Shown here piece by piece: positions 47,140-59,134 of a stretch of 64,000 nt of DNA. Under the pieces are notes generated by a model. The model saw only the letters and a program-made list of their open reading frames with translations, made no database searches and was not told the DNA's origin. The DNA lies in contig NC_045148.1 of NCBI RefSeq assembly GCF_008831285.2, positions 5,769,001 through 5,833,000 on the forward strand. Direction: 5' to 3'. Positions within the stretch are counted from its first letter, which is position 1. Every line of letters begins with the position of its first letter. This DNA is from Nymphaea colorata (taxonomy: Eukaryota > Streptophyta > Magnoliopsida > Nymphaeales > Nymphaeaceae). The position numbers were made by a program, and so were the translations under genes.

Positions 47140-47455
47140 TTGACTATTTGTTTTTTGTCCTGAGGTGTCTTGTTTCCATCGGGTTTATGATCTTTTCTTG
47201 CTTCAACGTTCGCGACGAGATCTTCTGCCTCTTCAGCTTCACTTGTGAGGCAGGGTCAGAAGGCTTCACTATCTTATCATCCTTGGGCTTCAAATTCAAT
47301 GGCTTCGCCCAATGAAGCAGCTTTAGACTGCGAGATCTTCTGTGACTCTGCCGGAGTCATTGGTTGTGATTTCAGTAGCGCTCATCATCCTCATCTTCAG
47401 AGTCTTCATCATCATTGTTAGAGTCCGACAAAGAGGACGATGAATCATCATGCCA
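47140..47455 (-). pseudogene. GeBP-like pseudogene, copy 3 (short fragment)
   Basis: The minus-strand text DDSSSSLSDSNNDDEDSEDEDDE, then KxSQ...SQK and KPSDPASQVK, corresponds to the middle of the N-terminal half of copies 1 and 2, with frameshifts and a deletion. Its left boundary coincides with that of copy 2 (the GACTATTTG joint). Its right boundary, near 47455, is cut by unrelated GGCCA-rich sequence. Confidence 0.6.
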
Positions 47456-47780
47456 AGGCCCAGACATTGTCGGCCATTAGATGGTCGACCTAGCCTTATA
47501 AGGAGCAGTAGATACTACAACCAAGTTTAGCATGGCCAAGGTCTATCATGGCTGAGCCAAGGCCAACTAGCACTTGGCCAAGTCCCTGTTGCCGGTCATC
47601 GCAGCCCTGGCAGCTGAGCCACTCTCGGCCATAACTGGCCATAGTCAGCCATGGCTTGGCCATGGCTCAGCCATGCCCTTCTCGGGACCACCTGGCATCC
47701 TCGATGATAACCAAGATACTGCCATAGCCAGCCATTGCCGGCCATGGCATTGCTAGCAGTATCCATACAGAGGATGCGAG
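47456..47780. repeat. GGCCA/TGGCC-rich low-complexity stretch
   Basis: About 300 bases dense in GGCCAT, TGGCCA, GGCTGAGCC and their reverse complements, many overlapping as short palindromes such as GGCCATGGC. The origin is unknown; the 60-codon frame over it is compositional. Confidence 0.6.
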
Positions 47781-49060
47781 CGGCTTTATGGCCTTTGACA
47801 TGAGCACTATCGAGATTGTCTAGGCCATCATCGGCCTATCCTTGGCTAGCATCAACCACAACTCCTCCGCAACAGATTGACAGACCTTGGCCACCAGATT
47901 AATAGTGATCAGTATTCTATCACGTTGCTTGGAGCTAGAGAGGTGCCAAGCCCTTCAGAGATTCCTTTAGGCCCTTCACTTATTGGCTTGCTGGCTAGGC
48001 CCAACGCACCTAGGTATGGTCTACATGTGGAGTAGATCATGAAGTTCAGTCTAACCCTAGCCAATCCACTTATTTTGAGCCCACAAGAGCTGAGTCTCAA
48101 CCCATTTCAAGGACAGTGCCAAAATTGGAAGATGCTCGAACCCTCAAGCTAAGTCAGCAACCAGTCACCTCCACATCTTCCACTTGAGGCCCACACTCAC
48201 CAACTAGGACACCATGTCAGCCCCACCCTACCACTCATTCTTGTTGATTTCGATGGACCTACCCCGCCCGATGCTTACCATTCTTGGCACACATGGAGAA
48301 CTAGAACATCTTCCAAATTGGGTGAGGTCCAAGCCACTTCTCCTGAAAAGAAAGGCCGACCACATGATATTCACCTAGTTGCCGTAAATGGCTCACGCGG
48401 GATCAACTCAGAACCATGTGAACCACTTCATGTTTTCACCTTCCAAGTTAAGGGAGCAACGACATACGCATTGATGCAGTTGAATCTATTTGCAAGTAAA
48501 GTACTAACATACCTAGAAGAGCCAATGCTCGAGGTCCGTGCCCGAGAATTTCAGGAACTCCATGCACACCTTAGGCATGTCCTGCTGCTCACACCCATGG
48601 AACTCCTCATGTAGACCTCAAAAATTTTATGTCCATGACAAAGGTAGTCGCATCCTCACCACAGTCATGTGGTAGGGAGGGATATCGGCATCGATGCAGA
48701 TTGTAGGTAGCATGCCACTGATCGGTGCCATTGTCATGGTAGGACTGATCATCATGTGGTTGAGTACGTAGGCTACCTAGCTGGTAGTGTCGGTCGGGTC
48801 CTGTTAGGACCGAACCATGTGGTTGAGTACGTAGGCTACCTAGCTGGTAGTGTCGGTCGGGTCCTGCTAGGACCCAACCTTGTAGTGCTGTAGAATGCTA
48901 CTGAAGGCCAGATGTCCTCCCAAGGTCTCTTGGGGTAGGGCACGAAGACGGCTAAAGAGTTAGACTTTACAAAAATCTTTCCTTGGTTGGACAGCAAGCC
49001 CGCCGCAAATATCCCGTAAAGCAAGGTGTACAAGATGGTCTTCCCCGAACCAAATATCTC
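47781..49060 (+). other. Decayed coding-like sequence, probably retroelement-derived
   Basis: A 98-codon frame (48318-48614) and following pieces read like protein on the plus strand when stops are ignored (for example VVEYVGYLAGSVGRVLLGPN and KIFPWLDSKPAANIP). I could not assign a domain. The base composition is higher in GC than the surroundings. It may be part of an old LTR retrotransposon, judging from its neighbours. Confidence 0.35.
48753..48878. repeat. 63-bp tandem duplication
   Basis: The unit starting CATGTGGTTGAGTACGTAGG and containing GTGTCGGTCGGGTCCTG occurs at 48753 and 48816, differing at one or two bases. The period is a multiple of three and the encoded text repeats in frame (VVEYVGYLAGSVGRVLLGPN). 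Confidence 0.9.
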
Positions 49061-49064
49061 CTAC

Positions 49065-51181
49065 TACAAAAATTGCTAAAGGTTTGAGGCTTAATACAAA
49101 CGTTGTCGATACAATTAAACACTCATCTCACTCAGCATACAGGCAGACCATTCATACATCCTCTCATACAATCCCTAAGCGCACAAACCACGCCCTACTA
49201 CCCCTAAGTTGTCAAGGTAGCCTGGGAATGTGTCCTCTGCAGTAAGTGCTTCGAAGGATTCCTTGCCGGCTACAGTCCAATATGACTAGCTGAAAGCAAG
49301 TGCGCCCGCCCACGGTATTATAGGAGGGAAAAGTGTCTCACCTGTTGGGGCCTCGCCCGGCGCTCGACGAAGCTATAATAAAGAGGACAAATGCCTCGGT
49401 TGGTACTATGCTTCGCACTCAGCTAAACTCCAATCTCCTTGGCTGATTCCAAGCTCCCGAATCGCATTGGATGCAATAACAAAAACAACGAAGTTACTGC
49501 TTAATTAACACAACACAGGCCGCCTATCTTCTGTGATTCCCGAATCATAGTTGCGATGCCTCTCCCGATCGATTTGAACAAATTCGCCAACAATCCACAA
49601 GTTAATCAATGTCAATCAATCAGTAATCGATCGAGGAGTAAGATTGTAGAGGTATTTCACCAGAAATTAGGGATTTCCCAATTTTCTATTGAAGATTGGG
49701 GCATCCACCTGACGATAGAAATAATTCTAAAACGCCACCGATTGTCGCATGATTCCGACTGTGAGCGATATCTCCGTTGATTCTGCTCCAAATCACCTCA
49801 AAATTTGGGAAAATACTCCTAAGACTCAGACAATCCTCCTAGGATAGAAACCCCCTTCAGATCGTCGGCTGATCACCAAAGATTCTTACTGTATCAAAGG
49901 TACTTTTTGGTAGTCAGTCTGAACCGAGAATGTAGTTATTCCCTCGATCAAATGCCACTCAATTTGTCTTCCGTTGGGTCGATCCTCATCGCCAAATACA
50001 GATACTTCAATCAACAATTGAATGAGACAATAATCCCCAAAATCAAACAAGGATCTCTCCAAATACCAATCCCAGTGTTAGACCGACATAGAATGCACCG
50101 AAGAATGGAATCTGATGCTCAATCGTGCTTGATTCTTCAATCTAAATCAAACTCTACCGATCTGCATCTCTGTTAGACCATCCTAGATGGAATTCAGAGA
50201 GGCATCAATGTTGAGAAACGATCAGAGTGGTAATCTACGAAATACATGCAGAAATTACCATGGCGGAGGATCAAGTACTTATTTAGCATAAGATTTTGTC
50301 GGATGTCGTTTTGCAACATCAGAATATACCGCCAATCGCTTGAATATTGAGATCATTCATTGTTGAATCCCTGTGGTGGTTGCGGCTGCTAATTTCTACC
50401 GTGGCCATGCAGATTGTACTGTCATCCACACTCTGCTGTCATGCTAGGAATTGCACTGAACAGGAACACCAATGACGATTTTCCAGCCACTGTCGCTCGA
50501 GGATTCCGTCAATACTCCTTCCTGGTGAACAAGACCAACAGAAGGTTTCGTTGGCACCAAGACAGCCGCCAAGGGGGAGAAGAAAAACACACGAGGGAGG
50601 AAAGAGAAGAATCAAACTTGCATTAATTTCCAAATAGGGTTTATTACACGCTAACTCAGCTTATATATTGCTGAGCATCTTAGGTCACGCTGCTCGTATC
50701 GAGACGGTACAAGTAAAGTTAAACACAAAAGCAACTCCTATCTAACTCGAATCGAGTGAACCGATCCTTTGTTTTTGTGCCTCCTTAGTCTGTCTCGGAC
50801 TGATCCATGATAATCGCTTGGGTTTGGGCCTGCTGCGCGTAGGTCAGACCTATGTAGCTGTTGTAGTGGTTGACTTTGATCGTTGCTCCTGGAGTGAAGT
50901 TGACCACAGTTGAGCCTGACTCATCCATGCTCGGCTCCATGTCTGACTAGGCATTGAATGCCCTGGCTCGCTGACCTCCTGTTGACCAACTACTGGGCTC
51001 GGTCTTGGGACTGAGCTGAACTACTCGGTTAGCCTCACTTGATTGCTCCTCACTTCCTGCAACCTCAACCTTTACCAAATCTTGACTGCTGCAGGCCTAC
51101 GTCGTCTCCCGCCTTGGCCTCGGCTAGTGTCTGGTTCCAACATGTGTTGGTTGTTGGTAATGCCTCGGTTTTTTGTAGTAA
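49065..51181. mobile_element. Possible element bounded by TACTACAAAAA inverted ends
   Basis: TACTACAAAAA at 49066 and its reverse complement TTTTTGTAGTA ending at about 51181 face each other, each followed inward by GGTTTGAGGC or, on the opposite side, AACCGAGGCATTACC. This resembles CACTA termini. No 3-bp target duplication is visible and the interior includes LTR-like sequence, so the pairing may be coincidental or nested. Confidence 0.35.
50400..51000 (-). mobile_element. LTR-like promoter and leader region on the minus strand
   Basis: Read on the minus strand: a TATA-like TATATAAGCTGAG near 50668-50656, then AATAAACCC near 50645-50637, then a pyrimidine-rich leader with TTCTTCTCTTTCC and a Gly/Val-poor stretch. 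This order (U3 promoter, R polyadenylation signal, U5) is that of a plant LTR. Neither LTR border nor a primer-binding site could be fixed. Confidence 0.4.
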
Positions 51182-54100
51182 AGCTTGCACAATAAAGTTG
51201 ACAAAGCGAAAGAGAGAGAGAGAGCCTAGCTAGGATGTGATCATGATTAAGTGATAATTTTAGGACCACTGATCTTGGAACTGATTGCATACAATGAGGC
51301 ATATCCATAGTAAACTAAAAGTTCCCTGGCTTTCCATCAAGGCGGCAAGAAAGTAGTTCCCAATTTTTCACATTGTGATAATTCCAACCGCATGGTGACT
51401 TAGACCCAACAAGGAAGAGATCTAGTACTTGGGTTCGAATACCCTAATTGTATGGGTGTTTCTTGGACAATCTCAAAGCACCAGTCATTTTACTTACAGC
51501 TGAAATTTAATGTTTAGTATGAGCTGACCTCTCTACCAAGTACTTAGAGCACTCTTTTGGTTTTATTGGGCAGACTCATGTATCCCCAAATTAAGGCTAG
51601 CTGTGAAGCTCACAATATGTTGGACCACGAGGCGCACGTTCTTGTCATGTTATCTGAAGTTGAGGCAAACTAACCGACTTAATCTGTTCTTTTCGCGCTT
51701 TGATGTTAATAATTAATCCAGCATTAGTGAAGACTCTTCAGTGGCACAAATAAAACGTCACAGAAAGCGTTCCTTTATGGCATTCCATTACTATGCCATA
51801 CAATGGTAATAGTGTCACGACATTCATTGATGCTTTTGGTGGGTTTGTTATGCCCCACAAAGGATGTTCAGTGACACATTTTGAACTTAATGTCGTCTAT
51901 CTTGTAGTACTGCGGTCCTTGATAGTTCAAGCTTGCTCAGATAGTTCAAGCTTGCTGAGAAAGGAGGGGGCTTGGCTCAAAGGAGACGGCCTAAAGGACC
52001 TTGCTTAGAACCAAGCTATGGTCTCATGTCACAAGTTCCAATTGGCTTGGGCAGCAGACCATGTAGAAAGAAATTAAGGAATAAATAGTGTGATACCATG
52101 TTAACAAGTATGCGAAAAGATCTCTATTATTATTCCATATGCACTTTGGTGCACCATTTGTGGCATTAATTAGCCCAGCCAAGCTTTCTTAGATGTACAT
52201 CGAATCCAAGCTGGGTTGGTGTTTGTTTCCCTTAACTTTGATATCATTGAATTCCTTGTATGAAGCTTACATACTAATAAGGATGGAATTTGCTTCTAAA
52301 AACCTTCATGGAAACCATTACAAATATGATTTCGTATTGTTGCTTGTGAATCCGTAACTTGAGGAGGAGTGTTTAAAGAATGACCATATCTAGTGAAGTT
52401 AATTATTATAATTATCTTATATAGAGGGATCCGTTATCCTCTCTTCTTGGCTGGTTTGAACCGTGGTCATAAATTGATATCGTTTTCAGAATTTAAACAA
52501 CGACGTTTTATACGGGTATAAGAACGGAAAAATTTTGGAAAATTTTAAAACATCAACCTTTCGGCCAGAAAAAAAAGTGGCCAAAATCTTAAAGTAAATT
52601 GCAAAAAATGTGAAATTTGGTAAATATTAAAAACTATAAAAAACGATAAAAACGTGGCAAATAATGAAAAAAATGCAAAAAAATAAAATAAAAATGGCCA
52701 AAAAATGTGTTTTTTCACATTATTTGGGTGACCAGTTTTTAAGGTTTTTAACGTTTTTTTTTAAATAATACGCATTTTCTGTGGCTAGAGTTCGAACTCT
52801 ATGCTAGCTGGTGTTGGCCTCTGAGCACAGGAAATCTCCTCTGTGAGGTCCCTATTATTAACTGAAGGGTAAACCCGATCGACACCATTCCACATTTTGT
52901 CGTGACCGATACTAGCTGGGGGTTTCAAACTCTTAGTGCCTCGTGAGCTTGGTCTTTTTTGCATGCAGGCGACGACAACTGTATGAACTCCTGTGAGTCT
53001 GTGATTGTTGCAACAAGGACACGAGCACGTACTGTCTTTTTTCCCTAAAATAAAAATGGTATTTCACTACGATCAAGTTAAGTAGAACTTGGATTATGTC
53101 ATCGATTGCCTGATATTTTTGGCAGTATGAACCCAAACGTTGAGCTTGCACAGGCCCAAAGTCTAGTCATCTCAAACCATATGATGCAGTAATTTTGCTT
53201 TGTGAAACAGGCCATAGAGGAAAATGTTTAGGAATTGATCTTCTAATGCTAACCTACTACATAAGAGCAGACGCCTTATTGTTCAATTACCATCTGTTTT
53301 TTGCCATTGGGTTTTTACTTTTTACTGTACATTCTTCCTAAAGGGGTTTAAGTTCGACTTGTTCACCGCAGGTTGGTAAAACTCTTAGGTCCATCATTCC
53401 AGTTGGAGACTACTGCATCCTACTTCTACAGACCTCCTCCAAGGGGCTTTAGTCATGTGACCTTGGATCCACCTCGTGATATTCATAACAACATATTGCA
53501 GTATTCATTGGATGAACTAGTAAGTGTTGCTACAAGATGATGGGACGTTTCTTTTTCGTGATTTCACTGCGAAGCTAAGACCATCTATCTGCAGTTTGTA
53601 TTTTATAAGCAAGTAAATTTTCAGTTTGTTGAATCCTTGGTCCCCAACATCTTTAAATTAATTAGATACTAATTCTAAGTGTCAATCTTTTTTCTTTTAG
53701 GCCAATGTATGCGTGCGTTTGTATATGTACACATATATAATTTCTTATGTAATCAAACATTGGAAAGAAAAACGTCTTCACTATATTTTAATTTAGTTTT
53801 TCTTGAGGTAGAAATTCAAATTTTATCAAAATAAGTTTGCATAATCTAATTTTTAGGCCAAAAAAGTTATTTTTGTTGGTTGCACTTGAAAGGTGAATGG
53901 AAGAGATAGTCTTAAGCCGTCTATACTTACCAAAAATTGTATAATTCTGATAATAGAAACAAAATTATGGCTGAAACAAGTTTTTATGGTGCAGTGAATT
54001 GGACATGAGATCTGATTAATTTAAGTCCAAATATCAAATAGCATTTGGATTTTGAGGTTTGGCAAAATTTCTTCTCAAAGCTGCCCTAGAATGATCAGTC

Positions 54101-54439
54101 TTTCCTTAAATTCTATTTTGTCCTTGGCAATTTTCATCCACCCCTTTTGACAAACTGTAAACAGTGGTCCTCATTTAACATTTAGAGAACGATAGAAATT
54201 CTTGGAGAAACGTCAAAAGTCGAGACGATGTCTTTAACTTTCGAGAATCTTAAATGTTCTACTAATTAACTTGCATATTGTAGAACATCAAACTTGAGAC
54301 GCGCCTCTTTCATTTTTTACCTTTGTCGTGGCTGATGGCGTGCTGTAGAAACCATAAGAACAAGTGTTCTTGAAGCTAAGCTTAATCCATATTATGTTGG
54401 GCTTAAGAAAACTCAAAGTACTAAACCTTAGTTCCTATA
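51182..54439. other. Gene-poor region with transposon ends
   Basis: Contains a possible CACTA terminus (GTACTACAAGATAGACGAC on the minus strand, ending near 51912), a 20-bp duplication of AGATAGTTCAAGCTTGCT at 51918-51957, and one copy of the AAAACG-rich repeat at about 52490-52790. No gene was recognised. Confidence 0.4.
52490..52790. repeat. A/T-rich repeat with AAAACG and CGTTTTTT words, copy 1
   Basis: A run of AAAAATG/AAAACG motifs on the left and TTTTTTCAC/AACGTTTTTT on the right forms a loose inverted repeat. Similar segments occur at 59455-59705 and, inverted, at 61870-62230. Confidence 0.45.
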
Positions 54440-55520
54440 TTGAAATGTTTGACTAAATGGGGAGATGTTCCATTGAGAAAGCAAGTCCCACTAGTGGCTG
54501 ACTTGCAAAACCTTAGCCCCCATGATTCCAGGGTTTTAGCTGGGAATCCTCCTACGAGGAGATCATGGTCAGATCTGCTGCATGAGTATCCACATGTACA
54601 GAATTGGGATGGGAACCCTTTGATTGTCTATAAAATCAGTCGGAAGATTAGGATTTTCCATTTCTACATGAAACTTCTTTTCAGATGCACCTGTTTCGCA
54701 GGCGATTCATGGAAGAAAAGTATAGAATATAAGTACTTTATGAATTTATTGGATAGTATGTGGAAGTGAAAGACCATAAATGCTCATTTATGGAAAGGGG
54801 TTCTTTCCATGTAACTGAGCGTTGATAGCGGTGAGGAGTTCAATGTCATCCTTCATAAAGGATCTTTTGGGTTTGGTGGTTGACTGCTGGTGACGCATAG
54901 AAGAAACTAGGAGATTCTCAAGGTAGAGAAATATGAAGGTCTCTCCTTGACTGCAGCTTCTTGGGCTGCCTATGGAACAAAAAGGATGTTCCAAGTGGTC
55001 ATAGCGGAATCATTGGAGGGTGATTTGGTAGTGGTGGAAGTTCAGAACCGATCTTTCATATGGTTAGGATTTGCAGGAACATGCATCGATATTCCTCGCT
55101 TTTGAGTCATGATTAGAGGTGGGAATCTAATTGGGGACAATATATATATTTGTTTTAAAAGTAGCATATGATGGTATGATTAAGTTTTTATCATGTATAT
55201 GCCTAGTTGATTTGTACCTGATTATAGTAAGGTGATAGGAAAAGAAAATCGGGTTTCTAAGGAGAGTTGGGCATATGCAAAGATTGTGAGTAGAAATCGA
55301 AGAAAAGGGTTAGTTTTTATCATGTATATGCCTAGTTGATTTGTACCTGATTATAGTAAGGTGATAGGAAAAGAAAATCGGGTTTCTAAGGAGAGTTGGG
55401 CATATGCAAAGATTGTGAGTAGAAATCGAAGAAAAGGGTTATCTTCAACGGAAGTAAAGGATGGTGGTTCTGATAAAGGAATTGGGAAAGAAAATTTTAA
55501 GGAGGCAAATTAGATAAAAC
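54440..55520 (+). pseudogene. Possible LINE ORF1 remnant
   Basis: The 109-codon open frame at 54440-54769 includes PTRRSWSDLLHEYPHVQNWD, resembling the Pro/Arg-rich Ser-Trp-x-Asp-Leu start of plant LINE ORF1 proteins. With stops it continues through VVVEVQNRSFIWLGFAG near 55030-55075 and KESWAYAKIVSRNRRKG in the duplicated part. No reverse transcriptase, poly-A tail or target duplication was found, so the assignment is tentative. Confidence 0.35.
55185..55442. repeat. 129-bp tandem duplication, virtually identical
   Basis: The unit starting TTTTTATCATGTATATGCCT occurs at 55185 and 55314. I see no internal difference except at the very end of the second copy. The period of 129 keeps the reading frame. 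The near identity implies a recent event (or an assembly artefact). Confidence 0.95.
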
Positions 55521-55534
55521 CTTTAACTCCAATA

Positions 55535-55690
55535 CATTCGATGCCATCTTGATCCTGCCCGGCCCCTTGAGATTCTAAAAATCAAAATTTTGCTACTAAA
55601 AATTCCAAAAATTTAGTTTGGCCGCAGTGAAAATTTTGAAGCTTATACATTAGCCCCCTTTAAAAATTATGTTGGCTCTGCCACCGGTCT
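55535..55690. repeat. Fragment of the GGCTCTGCC repeat family
   Basis: Runs from CCTGCCCGGCCCC through AAAATTTTGCTACTAAAAATT to ATGTTGGCTCTGCC. Related to the fragments in the reductase introns. Confidence 0.45.
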
Positions 55691-56311
55691 TGATGGAGGA
55701 AGATGAATCATTTGAGAAGAATGTTCAAACAATGAAGAAGCAAGAATATGGTTCAGGATCAGCTCATAGGGAAAAATAGTGGTCATGTGTAAGAGAAATC
55801 TCAAATAAATGACCAAATAGCTGATGATAAGGACTAAAGAAAAAATGAGGCCATGGTTTAAACTGAGTAGAAGACGACACTAGATGAGGAGATTCGTAAA
55901 CATTGATTTATGAGAACTTCATGGAAACATGATAGGAGATGAAGTTACACATCCTACCAAGCTATTTTCTCAAGGCCCCTTTCCATTGATTTGATCATAC
56001 TAAGTAAATAACGATCAATATGTTTTTAATCCAACTTTTGGAGGGGTTAGAACATGCAAGCGAGTCCCTGGATCACATAAAACATAGATTCATCAAACGA
56101 TAAACTTCTTCTTTGATTCTCTTTCCATACACTGAATGAAGAACCAACGCATGCTAATCTCAATCAGCCGGATCTGAGTTCTAGAAAGGTCTCATCCACT
56201 AATAATGCAAGATATGCCCTTGCAGTATTTGACACCATAGTGGAGTTTCAGAACAGACTTCCTCACCAAAAACCTATCGTCCATCATCATGGAGTTGAGG
56301 CTGAGGAAGTA

Positions 56312-56450
56312 CACTACAAAAGACCTAGGCATTACCGATGGTTGGAACATGCCGGTGAAACATGGAAACGCATCGGTAAAGGTTTTACCCATGTTTCTTT
56401 TCATCGTAGGAAGATAGTGCCGGTAAAAATCATCACTGACACAAAGATGA
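56312..56450 (+). mobile_element. Solitary CACTA-type left end
   Basis: CACTACAAAAGACCTAGGC followed by ATTACCGATGG and repeated CCGGTGAAAC / CATCGGTAAAGG / GCCGGTAAAAAT words is the typical start of a plant CACTA element with subterminal repeats. No opposite terminus was found in the next few kilobases. Confidence 0.5.
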
Positions 56451-57954
56451 GAGGTCTCTTTTAGAAGGCTAACCAAGCCCCTAATCTGCCAAGTGCCCAC
56501 TTTCATGAGTAATGAAACCATCATTTACTGCTTACATGGGCCTGATCTTGAAATTTGGTTTTCAAAATAAGAAAGGTTTCTCCAGGTGGTCAGGAGAGAG
56601 AAAAGATTTTCATATGATCTTCTTCCTTTGTTCATGGCAGATAAACTGCCTGAATCATATTTATTGGGTGTCGGCATAGTTTGTAACATCCAGGCAACTG
56701 CAGAATCTTCAATTGCTGGGAGAAAACGAATAAATAAAATTTTACAAAAGCATACGCAATCTTTTAAGAAATAGCAAAAGTATACCCATGTTTGAATAAA
56801 TGACACGTTTAAGTGCTTGAATTATTACACGAAAAAGGAAATGGCTAAAAGAAAGAAAATTGAAGTTCTAGTGTGTCATGTTAAATGGACAAAAAGTTGA
56901 ACGTGCTTTCATAAAGTTGGTGAAAAGCAGTGGTGCTGTCATCTTTTCAAAACATGTGCTAGTTTTTTTCTTTGAGCTAAATTGCAATAAATTAGCAGCC
57001 ATCGTAGCAGTATAAATGAGTAATGCTTTTAAACCGGCACCGAGCTGGCTGATTCAAATTGAATCGAATCCTTTTTCATTTGATACAACATCCATCAAAT
57101 AGGGATATGTACTTTTATTTTTTCTTTTACTGTATTTTTGGGAAAAAAATATAAGATTTAACTCTGATCTGATTCACAAATGGTTCTGTTTTGGATTCAG
57201 CTTGTTGGTTCTCTAAATCTTTTGGTTGTCCAATCAAATCAACAACTTGATAAATTTTAGCAACATTTGTAAATATATTAGCACAGACATATTTCTCTTC
57301 CTACAAAATTCGTCATCTATTCCTTCAATCAACCAGTACCTTGCCAGTGCGACTAGCTAGAAAAGAAAAGAAAAGTACTTCCTTTTCCTTTTACTTAAGA
57401 CAAAAAAGCAGACCTGGCTCTTCTCATCTTGAGTTTTTACTGTACTGCTTAGCGAAGCAAGTTGTTCTTTCGCTCCAAGTTCTGTTCTCTTTAGCAATCC
57501 ATATTTCTAACGCAAGAAAGCAAGAAAAATAAAACAATCAGGTTTTTTGTTACACAAGATAAGAAATGAGATTTTTCTTTTCAGTGCAATTCATTTGGTA
57601 TTAATTCAAGAAAGTGTATTCTTGTTTATCGATCGGTTTCTTCAAACCCCAAAATTTTGTTGATATCTATCAAATATTGTATGACTGCCCTATGCCATTT
57701 CTTAGGTTCTAAATGAACGAAACAACTATAGCACCTTTAACAAAAAACAATGAGCATCACTATAATTTTACTTGAAAGAAGAATAAGAAAAACGTTAACC
57801 TTTCATATTTTCCATAAGAACGTACTTGAACTTGTAAGTTTATTGGGTGAGCTTTTGTTGGCAATCAAGCTCATCAAATTTCTCAACAAAACAAACTTGA
57901 GCTTGTAGCACTTTTTGAGTGATGATCAAACAAAAGCATATCCAATTTGAGTAC
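56451..57954. other. Intergenic, nothing recognised
   Basis: AT-rich with short overlapping open frames on both strands; no domain or repeat stands out. Confidence 0.45.
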
Positions 57955-58310
57955 GGCAAGACAATAGAGTCGACCAACTTGGGCTCGACTCAAGCTCGCT
58001 CGAAAAGACTCAACTCGAGCTTGAGTTTAATTTGTACTCAAAATATTAAACCAGTTCTAAGCTTGAGTTGTAAGAACTCGGCCCATTTAAACTAGCTCAG
58101 CTCAGCTCAACTCAACTATGAAAAACCCAGTTCATCATAATTGAATTAGCTAAATGAATTAATGAGTTAAATGGGTTGACGAGTTAAACAAGTTAAAAGA
58201 GAAAAGATAGGTTAATAGAAACGAGTTAAGGAAATCGAGCTCAAACTCGATGTTTTTAGTCGAGTTGAGCTCCTATCTCAAGTTTCATTCGGCTCATGTA
58301 CAGCTCTAAA
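57955..58310. mobile_element. GAGCTCGA-rich element, copy 1
   Basis: A segment made of CTCGACTC/GAGTTGAGC words, with GGTTCATCATAATTGAA-like text in the middle, ending CTCATGTACAGCTCTA. The TACAGCTCTA end is of the hAT type. It shares its middle part with 59135-59455. Confidence 0.5.
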
Positions 58311-59134
58311 TTGGAGCCTTTCCAAAATTAAGACACAAGAAGTTGTCTCCTCAATACAAAAAAAACGTCCATAATTAACGAATAAAGGAAAGAAAATTTG
58401 TTGCTTTTCCAACGGCTCTACAACTTTTGTGGCATAGTCCCTGTATTGAAGAGTAGACGATGGCTCTTTTCTGGCGCTATTTATGGAGTAGTACATCGGG
58501 AGGAAACGAATAAAGGTAAAAGCAAGAAACGCCAAAGGCCTCTTAATTGCTGCACAGTCGTCTTCTCCTTCAATATCATTGTTGTTACGTTGCAGCCGTG
58601 CGGTGTGCGCGCTTCTTTTTCTGTGCACTGGCTTTTCCGTGCCGTGGCCTGCAGCTCCCTCTCCCTTTTTAACTCTCCACTCGAGAGGTATCCGATGATA
58701 TTTCCTCTTGGACGAGACCTTGGCCTTTTGCCATTTGTCCTTCGCATCTTTGCACGGTCACCGAGACGAATGGCGGAGATTGCAGTCGGGCGTTGTGAAC
58801 ATTTCTGTCTTCCACAAGGCACTAGGACGCAGCTGCAGTGGTGACAATGGTGCCTTGAGAAATGGCAAAGTATGGACAACCAACCAAAGCTTCTCGAGAG
58901 AAATTGAGGTTCTTTGTTTCCGGCGTGTCTTTGTCTTTTCGATGGGGAAGGAAGCCGTCGAGTTTTATGGGGAGATTATTAAATCTGGGTTGACTTCAGA
59001 GTCGGGGTGCATGTGGACCATAGTCATAACTCCTAAATATTGTTTTTGGATTTTAAATAGTGAAGTTTCCTTCTGTTTTCTTTTTATAACATCGTTACGA
59101 GTCTGATCAACTCCTCTCGAAGTCGCCTGAAAAA
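58311..59134. other. GC-richer segment between two related elements, function unknown
   Basis: Overlapping open frames of 148 and 132 codons on plus (58398-58844 and 58708-59106) and 132 codons on minus (58481-58879) occur here, none with a recognised domain. On plus there is an ATG at 58769 (Met-Ala-Glu-Ile-Ala-Val-Gly-Arg) whose frame stops after 24 codons. The segment could be a promoter with a first exon of an unidentified gene, or a captured host fragment. Confidence 0.3.

Noticed and set aside
51420-51450. GGGTTCGAATACCC, resembling a tRNA B box
   Set aside because: No A box or cloverleaf can be built upstream at tRNA spacing.
58398-58879. Overlapping 148-codon (plus) and 132-codon (minus) open frames
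   Set aside because: Neither has a known domain and each is the shadow of the other; kept only as an unexplained GC-richer segment.
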